Made by a program: the position numbers and the translations under genes. 64,000 nt of DNA from Roseomonas indoligenes (GTDB taxonomy: Bacteria > Pseudomonadota > Alphaproteobacteria > Acetobacterales > Acetobacteraceae). Within the stretch, counting starts at the first letter, position 1. Every line of letters begins with the position of its first letter. Below, piece after piece: positions 44,239-53,667 of this stretch. The notes below the pieces were generated by a model. The model saw only the letters and a program-made list of their open reading frames with translations, had not been told where the DNA came from and ran no database searches. The stretch is taken from positions 186,001 through 250,000 of the forward strand of contig NZ_JAGIZA010000005.1 of NCBI RefSeq assembly GCF_017813365.1. Direction: 5' to 3'.

Positions 44239-44371
44239 GGCCGAAGTTTTCACTTCCGATTTCTGGCGCACCGCGCCAATTGGGGCTCCCGGACAGGGGG
44301 CGCCAGAGCCATGCGCCCGGCTCTGCCGTAAAACCACCCCAGAGACTTACACGCCCGCGGGAGCCGCGACC

Positions 44372-47300
44372 TTGCGACACCTCGTTACCCAGGCCCTCGA
44401 GCGCCGTCCGCTCGTCCTGCTGTTCTTCGCCGTGTTCATGGTCATCGGCGTGCTCGGCTTCCGCACCCTGAACATCGAGGCTTATCCGGACCCGGTGCCG
44501 CCGACCGTGGTGGTCATCACCCAGAACCCCGGCCAGAACGCCGAGGAGATCGAGCGGACCATCACCATCCCGATCGAGGTGGCCATGTCCGGGCTGCCGA
44601 ACCTGACCACGCTGCGCTCCACCAGCCTCTTCGGCCTCTCGGACGTGCGCGTGCAGTTCAACTTCAGCTACTCCTACGAGCAGGCGGTCCAACAGGTGTT
44701 GAACCGCCTGGGCCAGCTCGGTTCCCTGCCGAACGGGGCGCAGCCCGGCATCTCCCCCGCCTCCCCCATCGGCGAGATCATGCGCTACCGGCTGGTGGGC
44801 CCGCCCGGCTTCCCGCTGGAGGACCTGAAGACGCTGCAGGAATGGGTGCTTGACCGGCGCTTCAAGCGCGTGCCGGGGGTGATCGACGTCACCTCTTTCG
44901 GTGGGCGGTCCAAGACCTACTCGGTGCAGGTGGATCTCTCCCGCCTGAACGCCTACGGCCTCTCGCTGCCCAACGTGGTGGACGCCATCCGCCAGGGGTC
45001 CGTGAACGTCGGCGCGGGCACGTTGAACGTCGGGCCCCAATCCGTGGTGGTGCAGGGCATCGGCCTGATCCACTCCCTGGATGATATCCGCAACGTCGTG
45101 CTCGGCAGCCAGGGCGGGAACCCCGTCCTCGTCTCCGACGTAGCGACCGTGGGCGTGGGGAATCTGCCCCGTCTTGGCATCGCCGGGCATGAGAACGACG
45201 ACGATGTGATGCTCGGCACCGTGCTGATGCGCCGCGGCGAGCAGACCCTGCCCACCATCCACGGCGTGCAGGCCGAGGTGAAGCGCATCAACGAGGGCGG
45301 CGTCCTGCCGCCCGGCGTGAAGATCGTGCCCCTCTATGACCGCGAGGACCTGGTCAGCAACACCACCGTCAAGGTGGTGCACAACATCCTGGAGGGCGTG
45401 CTGCTGATCCTCGTGATCCAGTGGCTGTTCCTCGGCGACCTGCGCGGCGCGATAGTGATCGCCGCGACCATCCCCTTCGCCTTCTTCTTCGCCGTGATCA
45501 TGATGCTGGTGCAGGGGGAGAGCGCGAACCTCCTCTCCCTCGGCGCACTGGATTTCGGCCTTCTGGTCGATGCCACGGTCATCATGGTGGAGAATATTTT
45601 CCGCCACCTGCACCTGGCCCGGCACCACCTGAAGCCCGGCGAGAAGCCCCGCCCGGTGCCGATGACCGTGCTGAAGGCCGCGTCCGAGGTGGACAACGCC
45701 ATTCTCTTCTCGATCCTGATCATCATCGCAGCCTTTATCCCGCTCTTCGCGATGGGCGGGATCGAGGGGCGCATCTTCGGCCCGATGGCCAAGACCTACG
45801 CCTACGCCATCGGCGGTGCGCTGCTGGCCACCTTCACCATCACCCCCGCCCTCTCCGCCACGCTGTTCAAGGTGGACACGGAGGAGAAGGACACTTTCGC
45901 GGTCAAGGGCATCCGCTGGACCTATACCCGGCTGTTCAACGGCGGCATGCGCCGGCGTGGCCTTACGATGCTGCTGGCCGTCGTCATGCTGGTGGGCAGC
46001 ATGGGCGTGATGTCCCGCCTCGGCGCCGAGTTCCTGCCGACGCTGGAGGAAGGATCGATCTGGCTGCGCGCCACCATGCCCTCCACCATCTCCCTGGAGG
46101 AAGGGAACCCGGTGGCGAACCGGGTCCGCCGGGTGCTGATGGAGTTCCCGGAGGTGATCACCGTCACCTCCCAGCAGGGCCGGCCGGATGACGGCACGGA
46201 CAGCGCGGGCTTCTTCAACGCCGAGTTCTTCGTGCCGCTGATCGCGCAGGAGAAGTGGACCACCGCGCCCACCCGCGACGAGCTGGTGGCGAAGATCAAT
46301 GCGCGGCTGGAGGAGGAATTCGCAGGGGTGGAGTTCTCCTTCTCCCAGGCCATCTCCGACAACGTGCAGGAGGCGGCCTCCGGCGTGAAGGGCGCGAACG
46401 CGGTCAAGGTGATCGGGCCGGAGCCCGCCGTCGCATCCCGCATCGCGGACCAGATCCGGCGGGAGATGTCCCAGGTGCAGGGCATCGCGGACCTCGGCGT
46501 GCTCCTCAGCGTCGGGCAGCAGACCCTGTCCATCACGGTGGACCGCGCCAAGGCCGCGCGGCTGGGGCTTTCGGTGAACGACGTGAACACCGCCATCTCC
46601 GCGGCCGTCGGTGGCGAGGAGGCGGGGAACTTCTTCGAGCCGGGCGGGGACCGCAACTTCCCGATCGTCGTCCGCCTCTCCCAGCAGTACCGCGATGGGC
46701 CGGACGCGATCGGCCGCGTGCCGGTGGGCAACAACGCCGTGCTGCGGGACGTGGCCAAGATCGAGATGATCTCCGGCGCCTCCTACATCTACCGCGAGAA
46801 CTCTGCCCGCTACGTGCCCGTCCGCTTCTCCGTCCGCGGCCGCGACCCGGCCAGCGCGGTGCTGGAGAGCCAGGACCGGGTGGAGCGCAACGTGCAGCTG
46901 CCCCAGGGCTACCGGCTGGAATGGGTGGGCGAGTTCCGCAACCTGCAGGCCGCCGTGGCGCGGCTGATGGTGGTGGTGCCGATCGCCCTCGCCATCATCG
47001 CGGTGCTCCTCTACGTCGCCTTCGGGCGCCTGCGGGAGACGCTGATCGTCTTTGCCATGCTGCCCCTCTCCATCTCCGGCGGCGTGCTGGCGCTGGCGGC
47101 GGCTGGGCTGAACTTCTCCGTGCCCGCCGCCATCGGCTTCCTCGCGCTGCTCGGCATCACGGTGATGGAGGCGATCATCTTCCTCTCCTACTTCAACCAG
47201 CTGCGGGACCAGGAAGGACTGGCCTGGACGCCGGCGCTGACCCGGGCGGGGTTCGACCGGCTGCGGCCGGTCATGATGACCTGCTTTGCCTCCTTCTGCG

Positions 47301-47506
47301 GGCTGCTGCCCATGGCGCTGGCCCACGGCATCGGCGCGGACGTGACGAAGCCGCTGGCCATCGTGGTGGTGGGCGGGATCGGGCTGGTGCCGATCTTCAT
47401 CCTCGTGGTGCTGCCGGTGACGGTGGACCTGCTCGGCCGCCGCCGGGCGGAGCGGGAGGAGAAGGCGCAACTCGCCGCCCTCGTGGGCGCCACCCCCGCC
47501 GAGTAA
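44372..47506 (+). CDS. RND efflux pump, heavy-metal (HME, CusA/CzcA-like) type
   Basis: 1044 aa from the TTG at 44372 (GGGAG upstream). No ATG precedes the first membrane segment, and the frame further upstream is promoter DNA. The layout is the RND one: segment 1, a large periplasmic loop, segments 2-7, a second loop, segments 8-12. The proton-relay segment near residue 394 reads DFGLLVDATVIMVENIF, the HME-class motif (Asp, Asp, Glu) rather than the drug-class one. It exports its substrate with the divergent adaptor and the downstream TolC. Whether a metal is really the substrate is not shown. Confidence 0.92.
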   Translation: MRHLVTQALERRPLVLLFFAVFMVIGVLGFRTLNIEAYPDPVPPTVVVITQNPGQNAEEIERTITIPIEVAMSGLPNLTTLRSTSLFGLSDVRVQFNFSYSYEQAVQQVLNRLGQLGSLPNGAQPGISPASPIGEIMRYRLVGPPGFPLEDLKTLQEWVLDRRFKRVPGVIDVTSFGGRSKTYSVQVDLSRLNAYGLSLPNVVDAIRQGSVNVGAGTLNVGPQSVVVQGIGLIHSLDDIRNVVLGSQGGNPVLVSDVATVGVGNLPRLGIAGHENDDDVMLGTVLMRRGEQTLPTIHGVQAEVKRINEGGVLPPGVKIVPLYDREDLVSNTTVKVVHNILEGVLLILVIQWLFLGDLRGAIVIAATIPFAFFFAVIMMLVQGESANLLSLGALDFGLLVDATVIMVENIFRHLHLARHHLKPGEKPRPVPMTVLKAASEVDNAILFSILIIIAAFIPLFAMGGIEGRIFGPMAKTYAYAIGGALLATFTITPALSATLFKVDTEEKDTFAVKGIRWTYTRLFNGGMRRRGLTMLLAVVMLVGSMGVMSRLGAEFLPTLEEGSIWLRATMPSTISLEEGNPVANRVRRVLMEFPEVITVTSQQGRPDDGTDSAGFFNAEFFVPLIAQEKWTTAPTRDELVAKINARLEEEFAGVEFSFSQAISDNVQEAASGVKGANAVKVIGPEPAVASRIADQIRREMSQVQGIADLGVLLSVGQQTLSITVDRAKAARLGLSVNDVNTAISAAVGGEEAGNFFEPGGDRNFPIVVRLSQQYRDGPDAIGRVPVGNNAVLRDVAKIEMISGASYIYRENSARYVPVRFSVRGRDPASAVLESQDRVERNVQLPQGYRLEWVGEFRNLQAAVARLMVVVPIALAIIAVLLYVAFGRLRETLIVFAMLPLSISGGVLALAAAGLNFSVPAAIGFLALLGITVMEAIIFLSYFNQLRDQEGLAWTPALTRAGFDRLRPVMMTCFASFCGLLPMALAHGIGADVTKPLAIVVVGGIGLVPIFILVVLPVTVDLLGRRRAEREEKAQLAALVGATPAE

Positions 47507-47512
47507 GAACTC

Positions 47513-47534
47513 GCCGGGCCCTGGCGGGCCCGGC
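47513..47534 (+). terminator. Hairpin between pump and TolC genes
   Basis: A perfect 9-bp stem (GCCGGGCCC with GGGCCCGGC) and TGGC loop follow the pump stop by 6 bases, then CTTCCCC. It could partly end transcription or stabilise the pump message before the tolC-like gene. Confidence 0.45.
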
Positions 47535-47580
47535 CTTCCCCTGCCCGCCCATCCTCGCAAGACTGTCGCGAAGGACTCGT

Positions 47581-49212
47581 ATGATGACCCGCCTCCAGCC
47601 AGCCGTCCTCGCAGCCGCGCTGCTCGCCTCCACCGCCCTGGCCTCGACTGCGCTCGCCCAGGGCGTCGTCGGCCCGGCCCCGACGCGGCCCGTGCCCGCG
47701 CTGCCCGGGGCCACCGCGCCCGTCGCCGGGGCGCCCGCCCCGCTGCCGGCAGTCCAGGCTCCAGTGCTGCAGGGCCCGGTGGTCGCGCCGGTCGTACCCG
47801 ATGCCACCAGCCCCGCTGCCGTGCCCGCGGTGCCGACGCCGCGCCCCCTGCCGCCGCCCCGCCCCACCCGCGCCCCCTCCACGATGGAGGTCCCCATCCG
47901 CGCTCCGGCCCTAACTCTGGCCGAGGCGGAGACGATGCTGCTGGACCGCAACCTGGCCGTGGTGGCGGCGCGGCGCGGCGTGGACATCACGCGCGCGCAG
48001 CGGCTAGTGGCGGATACGAATCCGGCCGGCTCGGTGGGGTACAGCCAGACCACGGCGCAGGTGAACGAGCGCAGCCGGTTCAGCGGCTACAATGGCGGGC
48101 GATATATCTCGCCCCTCAACAACGCCTCGGTGAATCTCTCCTTCACCATCGAACGGGGCGGGAAGCGCGAGCTGCGGCGTCGCCTGGCCGACCAGAACAT
48201 CAGCGTGGCCGAGGCGCAGGTGCTGGACGCCCTGCGCGGGCAGCTCCTCGCGCTGCGCCAAGCCTTCATCTCCGCGCTGCAGGCGCGCGCCAACCTGCAG
48301 GTGGCGCTGGCGAACCGCAGCAGCCTCAACGGCACGGAGGGCCTGCTCTCCCGGCAGGTGCGGGACGGCGCCATCCCGGAGTCCGACCTCCTGCGCTTCC
48401 AGGCCAGCCGCCTGCCCTTCGAGCAGGACGTGGCCAATGCCGCCCAGGCCTATGCCGTGGCCGCCGCCCAGGTGGCCGCGCTTCTGGGGCAGGACGCCAG
48501 CCGCACCTCGGAGGCGGCGGCGCGGGGCGTCGGGCGCGACCCGGTGGCCGCCATCCTCGCCGGCATGCCCTTCGACCTGCGCGGCGACTTCACGAATACC
48601 CCGCCGCTGGACGTGACCCGCGAGACCCTGGCCGACGCGCTGCCGAACCGCCCGGACGTGCTGGTGGCCTCCCGCAACGTGAACGCGGCCGATGCCAATT
48701 CCCGGCTGGCAGAGGCCGCTCGCTCCCGCGACCTCTCGGTTTCCGGCAGCGTGACGCGCACGGAGCTGAGCCAGGACCTGCCCGAGTCCAGCCGGCGCCT
48801 GCGCGCCAACGACACCCTGGGTATCGGCGTCTCCATCCCGATCTTCACCAGCCGGATCACGGAGGGGAACATCGCGGTCGCCAATGCCCAGCGCGGTCAG
48901 GCCCAGGCCCAGGCGCAAGCGGCGCTGGCCACGGCGCAGGCCGACCTCGCCGTTGCCTGGGCCACCTATGTCCAGTCCCGCGCCCTGCTGGACCTCACCA
49001 CCGGTGCGGCGCTGCGCCGGGCGGAAGAAGCCTACCGTTCCACGGAGGCCGCCTACCTCGCCGGCGGGCGGACCCTGCTGGATACGCTCGACGCCCTGCG
49101 GACGCTGAACGCCACCCGCGTGGCGGCCAATGCCGCGCGCGCCGCGTATCTCAACGCCCTGGCCGGGCTGGAGCAAGCAACCGGGGTGGAGGGGATCGCG
49201 CCCCGGCTCTGA
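47581..49212 (+). CDS. TolC-family outer-membrane efflux channel
   Basis: 543 aa, with AAGGA 5 bases before the ATG. The signal peptide (LAAALLASTALASTALAQ) is followed by an unusually long Pro/Ala/Val-rich segment of about 80 residues before the first helical repeat. Two OEP repeats follow: LTLAEAETMLLDRNLAVVAARRGVDI near 110 and, in the second half, LADALPNRPDVLVASRNVNAADANSRLAEAARSRD (excerpted). VSIPIFTSRI and AEEAYRSTEAAYLAGGRTLLDTLDAL are family hallmarks. No lipobox is seen. It forms the outer-membrane duct of the efflux system, 74 bases after the pump. Confidence 0.92.
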   Translation: MMTRLQPAVLAAALLASTALASTALAQGVVGPAPTRPVPALPGATAPVAGAPAPLPAVQAPVLQGPVVAPVVPDATSPAAVPAVPTPRPLPPPRPTRAPSTMEVPIRAPALTLAEAETMLLDRNLAVVAARRGVDITRAQRLVADTNPAGSVGYSQTTAQVNERSRFSGYNGGRYISPLNNASVNLSFTIERGGKRELRRRLADQNISVAEAQVLDALRGQLLALRQAFISALQARANLQVALANRSSLNGTEGLLSRQVRDGAIPESDLLRFQASRLPFEQDVANAAQAYAVAAAQVAALLGQDASRTSEAAARGVGRDPVAAILAGMPFDLRGDFTNTPPLDVTRETLADALPNRPDVLVASRNVNAADANSRLAEAARSRDLSVSGSVTRTELSQDLPESSRRLRANDTLGIGVSIPIFTSRITEGNIAVANAQRGQAQAQAQAALATAQADLAVAWATYVQSRALLDLTTGAALRRAEEAYRSTEAAYLAGGRTLLDTLDALRTLNATRVAANAARAAYLNALAGLEQATGVEGIAPRL

Positions 49213-49274
49213 GCTGATGGCATCGCCAGACGACATGGCGGTTGCGCGTGGCGGTTTTGCCTTGCGCAACCTAC

Positions 49275-50093
49275 ATGCCGGTGATGCCAGACAGCGCCCG
49301 CCTTCAGGACTTCGTCCACGGCCATGACAGGATCTTCGTGCTCACCGGCGCGGGGTGCAGCACGAATTCCGGCATCCCCGACTACCGGGACGCGGACGGT
49401 CAGTGGAAGCGCGCCCAGCCCATGACATACCAGGCCTTCACGGGCACCCACGCGGCGCGACAGCGCTACTGGGCGCGCAGCCTCGTCGGCTGGCGCAGCT
49501 TCGGCCGGGTGCGGCCCAACACCGCGCATGAGGCCCTGGCCCGGCTGGAGGCGCGAGGCAAGAGCCGGTTCCTGCTGACCCAGAACGTGGACCGGCTGCA
49601 CCAGGCCGCCGGAAGTCGGGAGGTGGTGGACCTGCACGGCCGCCTGGACAGGGTGCGATGCCTGGGCTGCGAAAGGGTGATCCCGCGCGAGGAATTCCAG
49701 CAGGAGATGACCCGGCGCAACCCCGACTGGGCCGGGTTGGAGGCTGCCCGCGCACCAGATGGCGACGCCGATCTGGAGGGGCAGGACTTCTCCAGCTTCG
49801 ATGTGCCCCCCTGCCCCGCCTGCGGCGGCGTGCTGAAGCCCGATGTCGTCTTCTTCGGCGAGGGCGTTCCGCGCGACAGGGTGGAGGCGGCGAACGAAGC
49901 GCTGGAGACGGCCGATGCGGTGCTGGTCGTCGGCTCCTCGCTGATGGTCTGGTCGGGCTTCCGCTTCGTGCAGGCGGCGGCACGGGCGGGGAAGCCGGTG
50001 GTGGCCGTCAACATCGGCCGCACCCGCGCCGACGAGCTGCTCGCCTTCAAGGTCGAGCAGCCCTGTGGTGAGGCGCTCTCCTTCCTTCTCTAG
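49275..50093 (+). CDS. NAD-dependent protein deacylase, Sir2 family
   Basis: 272 aa from the ATG at 49275; an ATG at 49284 is equally possible because neither has a clear ribosome-binding site. GAGCSTNSGIPDYRD, TQNVDRLHQAAGS, the catalytic His in DLHGRL, the zinc Cys pairs CLGC and CPAC, and GSSLMVWSGFRF are all Sir2 signatures. It removes acyl groups from lysines using NAD. The longer insertion between the Cys pairs (about 50 residues) and the PDYRDADGQWKRA form resemble the bacterial SIRT4-like class. It converges with the CheY-like gene. Confidence 0.92.
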   Translation: MPVMPDSARLQDFVHGHDRIFVLTGAGCSTNSGIPDYRDADGQWKRAQPMTYQAFTGTHAARQRYWARSLVGWRSFGRVRPNTAHEALARLEARGKSRFLLTQNVDRLHQAAGSREVVDLHGRLDRVRCLGCERVIPREEFQQEMTRRNPDWAGLEAARAPDGDADLEGQDFSSFDVPPCPACGGVLKPDVVFFGEGVPRDRVEAANEALETADAVLVVGSSLMVWSGFRFVQAAARAGKPVVAVNIGRTRADELLAFKVEQPCGEALSFLL

Positions 50094-50101
50094 CCGCCCC
50101 C

Positions 50102-50476
50102 TTAACCCTCCGCCGCCAGCATCGCGGCGTCGATCTGGGACAGCAGCTGGGGGAAGTCCACGGGCTTGGGATGGTAGTCGTCGCAGCCTGCCGCCAGCAT
50201 CTTGTCCCGGTCCCCGGCCATCGCATGGGCCGTCAGCGCAATGATGGGGATGCGTGCGGTCTCCGGGTCCGCGCGCAGGGTGCGGGCCGCGGTCCAGCCG
50301 TCCATAACCGGCAGGTTCATGTCCATTAGGATCACATCCGGCTTCTCCGCCCGCGCCACGTCCACGCCCTGCTGCCCGTCATGGGCCAGAACCACGTCGA
50401 AGCCGCGGCGGCGAAGGCGGCGGGAGAGGAAATCCCAGAGTTCCTCGTGATCCTCCACCAGCAGGATCTTGGTCAT
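50102..50476 (-). CDS. Single-domain (CheY-like) response regulator
   Basis: 124 aa, only a receiver. LLVEDHEEL, the phospho-Asp in [14 protein letters not shown] (residue about 54), Thr in [12 protein letters not shown] and Lys in [11 protein letters not shown] are complete. There is no output domain, so it acts by protein contact, for example as a phosphate shuttle. Its ATG overlaps the stop of the hybrid kinase gene (ATGA), so the two are translationally coupled and probably form one phosphorelay. Confidence 0.93.
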   Translation of the reverse strand: MTKILLVEDHEELWDFLSRRLRRRGFDVVLAHDGQQGVDVARAEKPDVILMDMNLPVMDGWTAARTLRADPETARIPIIALTAHAMAGDRDKMLAAGCDDYHPKPVDFPQLLSQIDAAMLAAEG

Positions 50477-53400
50477 TGCGATGCGGCCTCCGTCTGCGCC
50501 TCAAACGGCGCGGCTGGCTTCGGGTTCCGGGATGCCGCGATGCGGCGAAGCTCCGTCAGCAGGGCCTCGGGCGGCTCGTCGTCGGCGGGAACGACCCGCT
50601 GGACCTGGCCACGCAACGCCTCCAGCTCAGCCGGGGCCACGCCGCCGCCGGCCAGGGCGATGACCTGGACCTCCTTCCAGGCGGGGTTGCTGCGAATGCC
50701 CTGGACGAGATGCAGGCCGTCCCCGTCCGGCCCGGGAATGGCAACGAGGACGAGGCCAAAGGACGTCGCGCCGGGTGCGGAGAGCCGGGCCATGGCTGCC
50801 TCCGCCGTCTCGGCCTCCTCCACGCTCCAGCCCTCGCTCTCCAGCAGGCGTCGCAACTCCATGCGCGGCTCCGGCTCGGCCTCCACCACCAGGGCGGCGC
50901 CGGGGGCGCGGTAGCGGTCCAGCACGTCGCGCAGCCGATGCCACTGGATAGGCTTGATGAGGTAATCGGCGGCGCCCAGCGAGACGGCCAAGGCCCTCTC
51001 CTGCACGATGGAGACCATCACCACCGGGATTTCCGCCAATTCCGGATCCGCCTTCAGCGCGGTCAGGACGGACCAGCCATCCATCCGCGGCATCATCACG
51101 TCCAGCAGGATGGCGGTGGGGCGGAGCTGGCGGGCCATCCGCAGCCCCTCCTCCCCGTCATGAGCGCAACGCACGGAGAAGCCGTCCCGCACCACGAAGC
51201 GGGAGAGCAGCTCGCGCGAGGCCGGATCATCGTCCACCACCAGCACCAGCCCGGCGGCGCCAGCCTCCTCCTCGATGCTCGGCATCGGCTGCTCGGCGGA
51301 GGGCTCGGGACCCGTCTCCCGCATGTCCATCGGCACGCGGATGGTGAAGGTGGTCCCGCGCCCCTCCTCGCTCTCCACGGAGATATCGCCGCCGAGCAGG
51401 GTGCAGAAAGCCCGGGTGATCGCCAGCCCCAGCCCAGTCCCACCGAAACGGCGGGTGGTGGAGCTGTCGGCCTGGGTGAAGCGGCGGAACAGCTTCGCCA
51501 GCTGCTCGGGGTTCATGCCGATCCCGGTGTCGGCCACGCGGAAGGCGATCTCGCGCCGGCCCATGGTGTCCCGCCCCGTCTCGGCGGAGAGGGTCACGCG
51601 GCCGCCCTCGGTGAACTTGCTGGCGTTGGAGAGAAGGTTGATGAGGCACTGGCGGAGCTTCACCTGGTCGCTGCGCATGGTGCCCAGTCCTTCGGTCAGC
51701 CGAACCTCCAGCGCATTGCCCTTCCGCTGCAGCAGCGCCTGCACGGTCGCCACCGTCTCAGAGACGAGGGTCTCGATTTCGAATTCCTCGACATGCGTCT
51801 CCATCCGCCCGGCCTCGATCTTGGAAAGGTCGAGCACGTCGTTGATGAGGGAGAGGAGGTGGCGCGCATTGGCGCCGATCTTCTGCAGGTCTTTCGTCAG
51901 CACCTCGCCGCCCTCGATATCGGCGGCCTCCTCCTCCAGCATCTCGGAGTAGCCGATCACGGCGGAGAGCGGCGTGCGCAGCTCGTGGCTCATATTGGCG
52001 ATGAAGGTGCTCTTCGCGCGGTTCGCCTCCTCCGCCGCATCGCGCGCCAGCGTCGCCTCCTCCTGCGCCTCACGCAGTTCCGTGATGTCGGTGTTCGTGC
52101 CGAACCAGCCGAGGATCGCGCCCTCCGGGTTCGTTTCATCCGGCTCATCGCGGATCGGGACGGCGCGGGAGAGGAACCAGCGGTAGTGGCCGTCCACGCC
52201 GCGGAGCGGGAAGGAATCCTCCCAGTCCCTTCCGGCGGCGATGGCGTCCCGGAACCGGGCAAGCACGCCGTCCACATGCTCGGGGTGGTGGACCTTGGTC
52301 CAGCCGGACCCCTTCATCGCTTCGTAGTCCTGGCCGGTGTAGTCGTACCAGCGGCGGTTATACCATTCGATCTCGCCCTTCGCGTCCGTCTGCCAGGCAA
52401 GCTGGGGAAGCGAGTTGGCGAGGTTGCGGAACCGCGCCTCGCTGCGCAGTAGCCGCTCCTCCGCGCGCTTCCGGCGCGTCACGTCAGTGAGGACGATCCC
52501 GGCACCCAGCCCCTCCACCGCCGTGCCCGCCGCGGGAAACAGGGTGACGAGGAGGTGGTGCACCTCGCCCGGGCGGGGCTGTGTCTCCACCTCCGAGGCG
52601 GACTGGCTGCGCCCGCCTTCCAGCACCGCCCGCAGCCGCGGCTCAAGCTTCGCCGCGACGTCAGGCGGCAGGGACTCGCCCTTGCCGCCCTCCAGCCCCA
52701 TGGTGCGGCGCGCGATCTCGCCGAAGGCAAGGTTGGTGTTTCCCACCCGCATGTCACGCCCGATAAAGCCGAGCCCGACGGGCGCACCGGTCATCACCGC
52801 GTCCAGCAAGGAGTTGGCGCGGCGCTCCGCCCGGCGCCGGTGCACCGCATAGCCCGCCAGCAGCCCGCAGGCGAGCAGCGCCGCCCCCAGCGCCGCGCCG
52901 CCGAGCCAGAGCGCACGGTGCCCGGACCGCCGGTTCAGCGCCTCCACGCGTTGCCGGGCGGCAGTCTGCTGGGCGGCCACCTCGGCACGGATGGTGTCCA
53001 TCAGCTCGCGGCCGCGGCCTGTCTCGACCATGGCGCGGGCGCGGTCCGCGTCGCCCTCCCGCCGGACGGCGATGGAGCGCTCCGCCTGATCCTCCCGCTG
53101 CGCGATCAGGGTGCGCAGCCGCGGTTCCGGCGGCAGCCCGGCGGGACCGCGCAGCGCCTCCACCGTCCGCATCCGCTCCTCCACCGCCGCCAGCCCGGCG
53201 CGGTAGGGCTCCAGATACTCCTCACGCCCAACGAGGAGGTAGCCGCGCTGCCCCGTCTCCACGTCCTTCAGGGCGGAAAGGGCGCCTTCCAGCGCCACCA
53301 CCAGCTCGGCCCCGGCGGCGATGGAGTCGGAATCCCGGTCGTCCATCGCGTAGCTCACCACGCCCAACGCCACCGCCACCACGGCCAGGGCGCCGGCGAT

Positions 53401-53499
53401 CAGGGGCACGCGTGGCCAGCGGCGCCGGGCCGGCGCGGATCCCGCAGCGGGACCGGGGGCAGGACCGGGAGCGGTCTCAAGCGCCAGGGTATCGGGCAC
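50473..53499 (-). CDS. Hybrid sensor histidine kinase with CHASE3, PAS and two receiver domains
   Basis: 1008 aa. A membrane segment near 35 and another near 205 enclose a CHASE3 sensor ([27 protein letters not shown], excerpt). Two PAS domains follow (about 225-340 and 355-470, the second with [19 protein letters not shown]). HisKA has [21 protein letters not shown] near 503; HATPase has NLLSNASKF near 625 and [12 protein letters not shown]. Receiver 1 is complete ([11 protein letters not shown] near 799, YLIKPIQ). Receiver 2 (about 875-990) has [13 protein letters not shown], with Ala in place of the phospho-Asp and no clear Lys, so it looks inactive. Confidence 0.92.
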   Translation of the reverse strand: MPDTLALETAPGPAPGPAAGSAPARRRWPRVPLIAGALAVVAVALGVVSYAMDDRDSDSIAAGAELVVALEGALSALKDVETGQRGYLLVGREEYLEPYRAGLAAVEERMRTVEALRGPAGLPPEPRLRTLIAQREDQAERSIAVRREGDADRARAMVETGRGRELMDTIRAEVAAQQTAARQRVEALNRRSGHRALWLGGAALGAALLACGLLAGYAVHRRRAERRANSLLDAVMTGAPVGLGFIGRDMRVGNTNLAFGEIARRTMGLEGGKGESLPPDVAAKLEPRLRAVLEGGRSQSASEVETQPRPGEVHHLLVTLFPAAGTAVEGLGAGIVLTDVTRRKRAEERLLRSEARFRNLANSLPQLAWQTDAKGEIEWYNRRWYDYTGQDYEAMKGSGWTKVHHPEHVDGVLARFRDAIAAGRDWEDSFPLRGVDGHYRWFLSRAVPIRDEPDETNPEGAILGWFGTNTDITELREAQEEATLARDAAEEANRAKSTFIANMSHELRTPLSAVIGYSEMLEEEAADIEGGEVLTKDLQKIGANARHLLSLINDVLDLSKIEAGRMETHVEEFEIETLVSETVATVQALLQRKGNALEVRLTEGLGTMRSDQVKLRQCLINLLSNASKFTEGGRVTLSAETGRDTMGRREIAFRVADTGIGMNPEQLAKLFRRFTQADSSTTRRFGGTGLGLAITRAFCTLLGGDISVESEEGRGTTFTIRVPMDMRETGPEPSAEQPMPSIEEEAGAAGLVLVVDDDPASRELLSRFVVRDGFSVRCAHDGEEGLRMARQLRPTAILLDVMMPRMDGWSVLTALKADPELAEIPVVMVSIVQERALAVSLGAADYLIKPIQWHRLRDVLDRYRAPGAALVVEAEPEPRMELRRLLESEGWSVEEAETAEAAMARLSAPGATSFGLVLVAIPGPDGDGLHLVQGIRSNPAWKEVQVIALAGGGVAPAELEALRGQVQRVVPADDEPPEALLTELRRIAASRNPKPAAPFEAQTEAASQ

Positions 53500-53667
53500 G
53501 TCGGCTCCTTCGGTAATCTCGGGGCAGTCTGGGGCGTTCCTCCGGCCACGGGCCTAACCGGTGACACTCAGGTGGCGCTTCCCGGCGCAACGCGGGCAGG
53601 GCTGGCGGGTTGTGCCGGGGCGTGGTCCCGCCGCGCCCCCTCGCTTCAGCCGGACCCGACGCGCCGC

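Noticed and set aside
44234-47560. Open frame of 1108 codons on the minus strand opposite the efflux pump
   Set aside because: It is a His/Arg/Gly-rich antisense shadow typical of GC-rich coding DNA. The plus strand has clear RND motifs.
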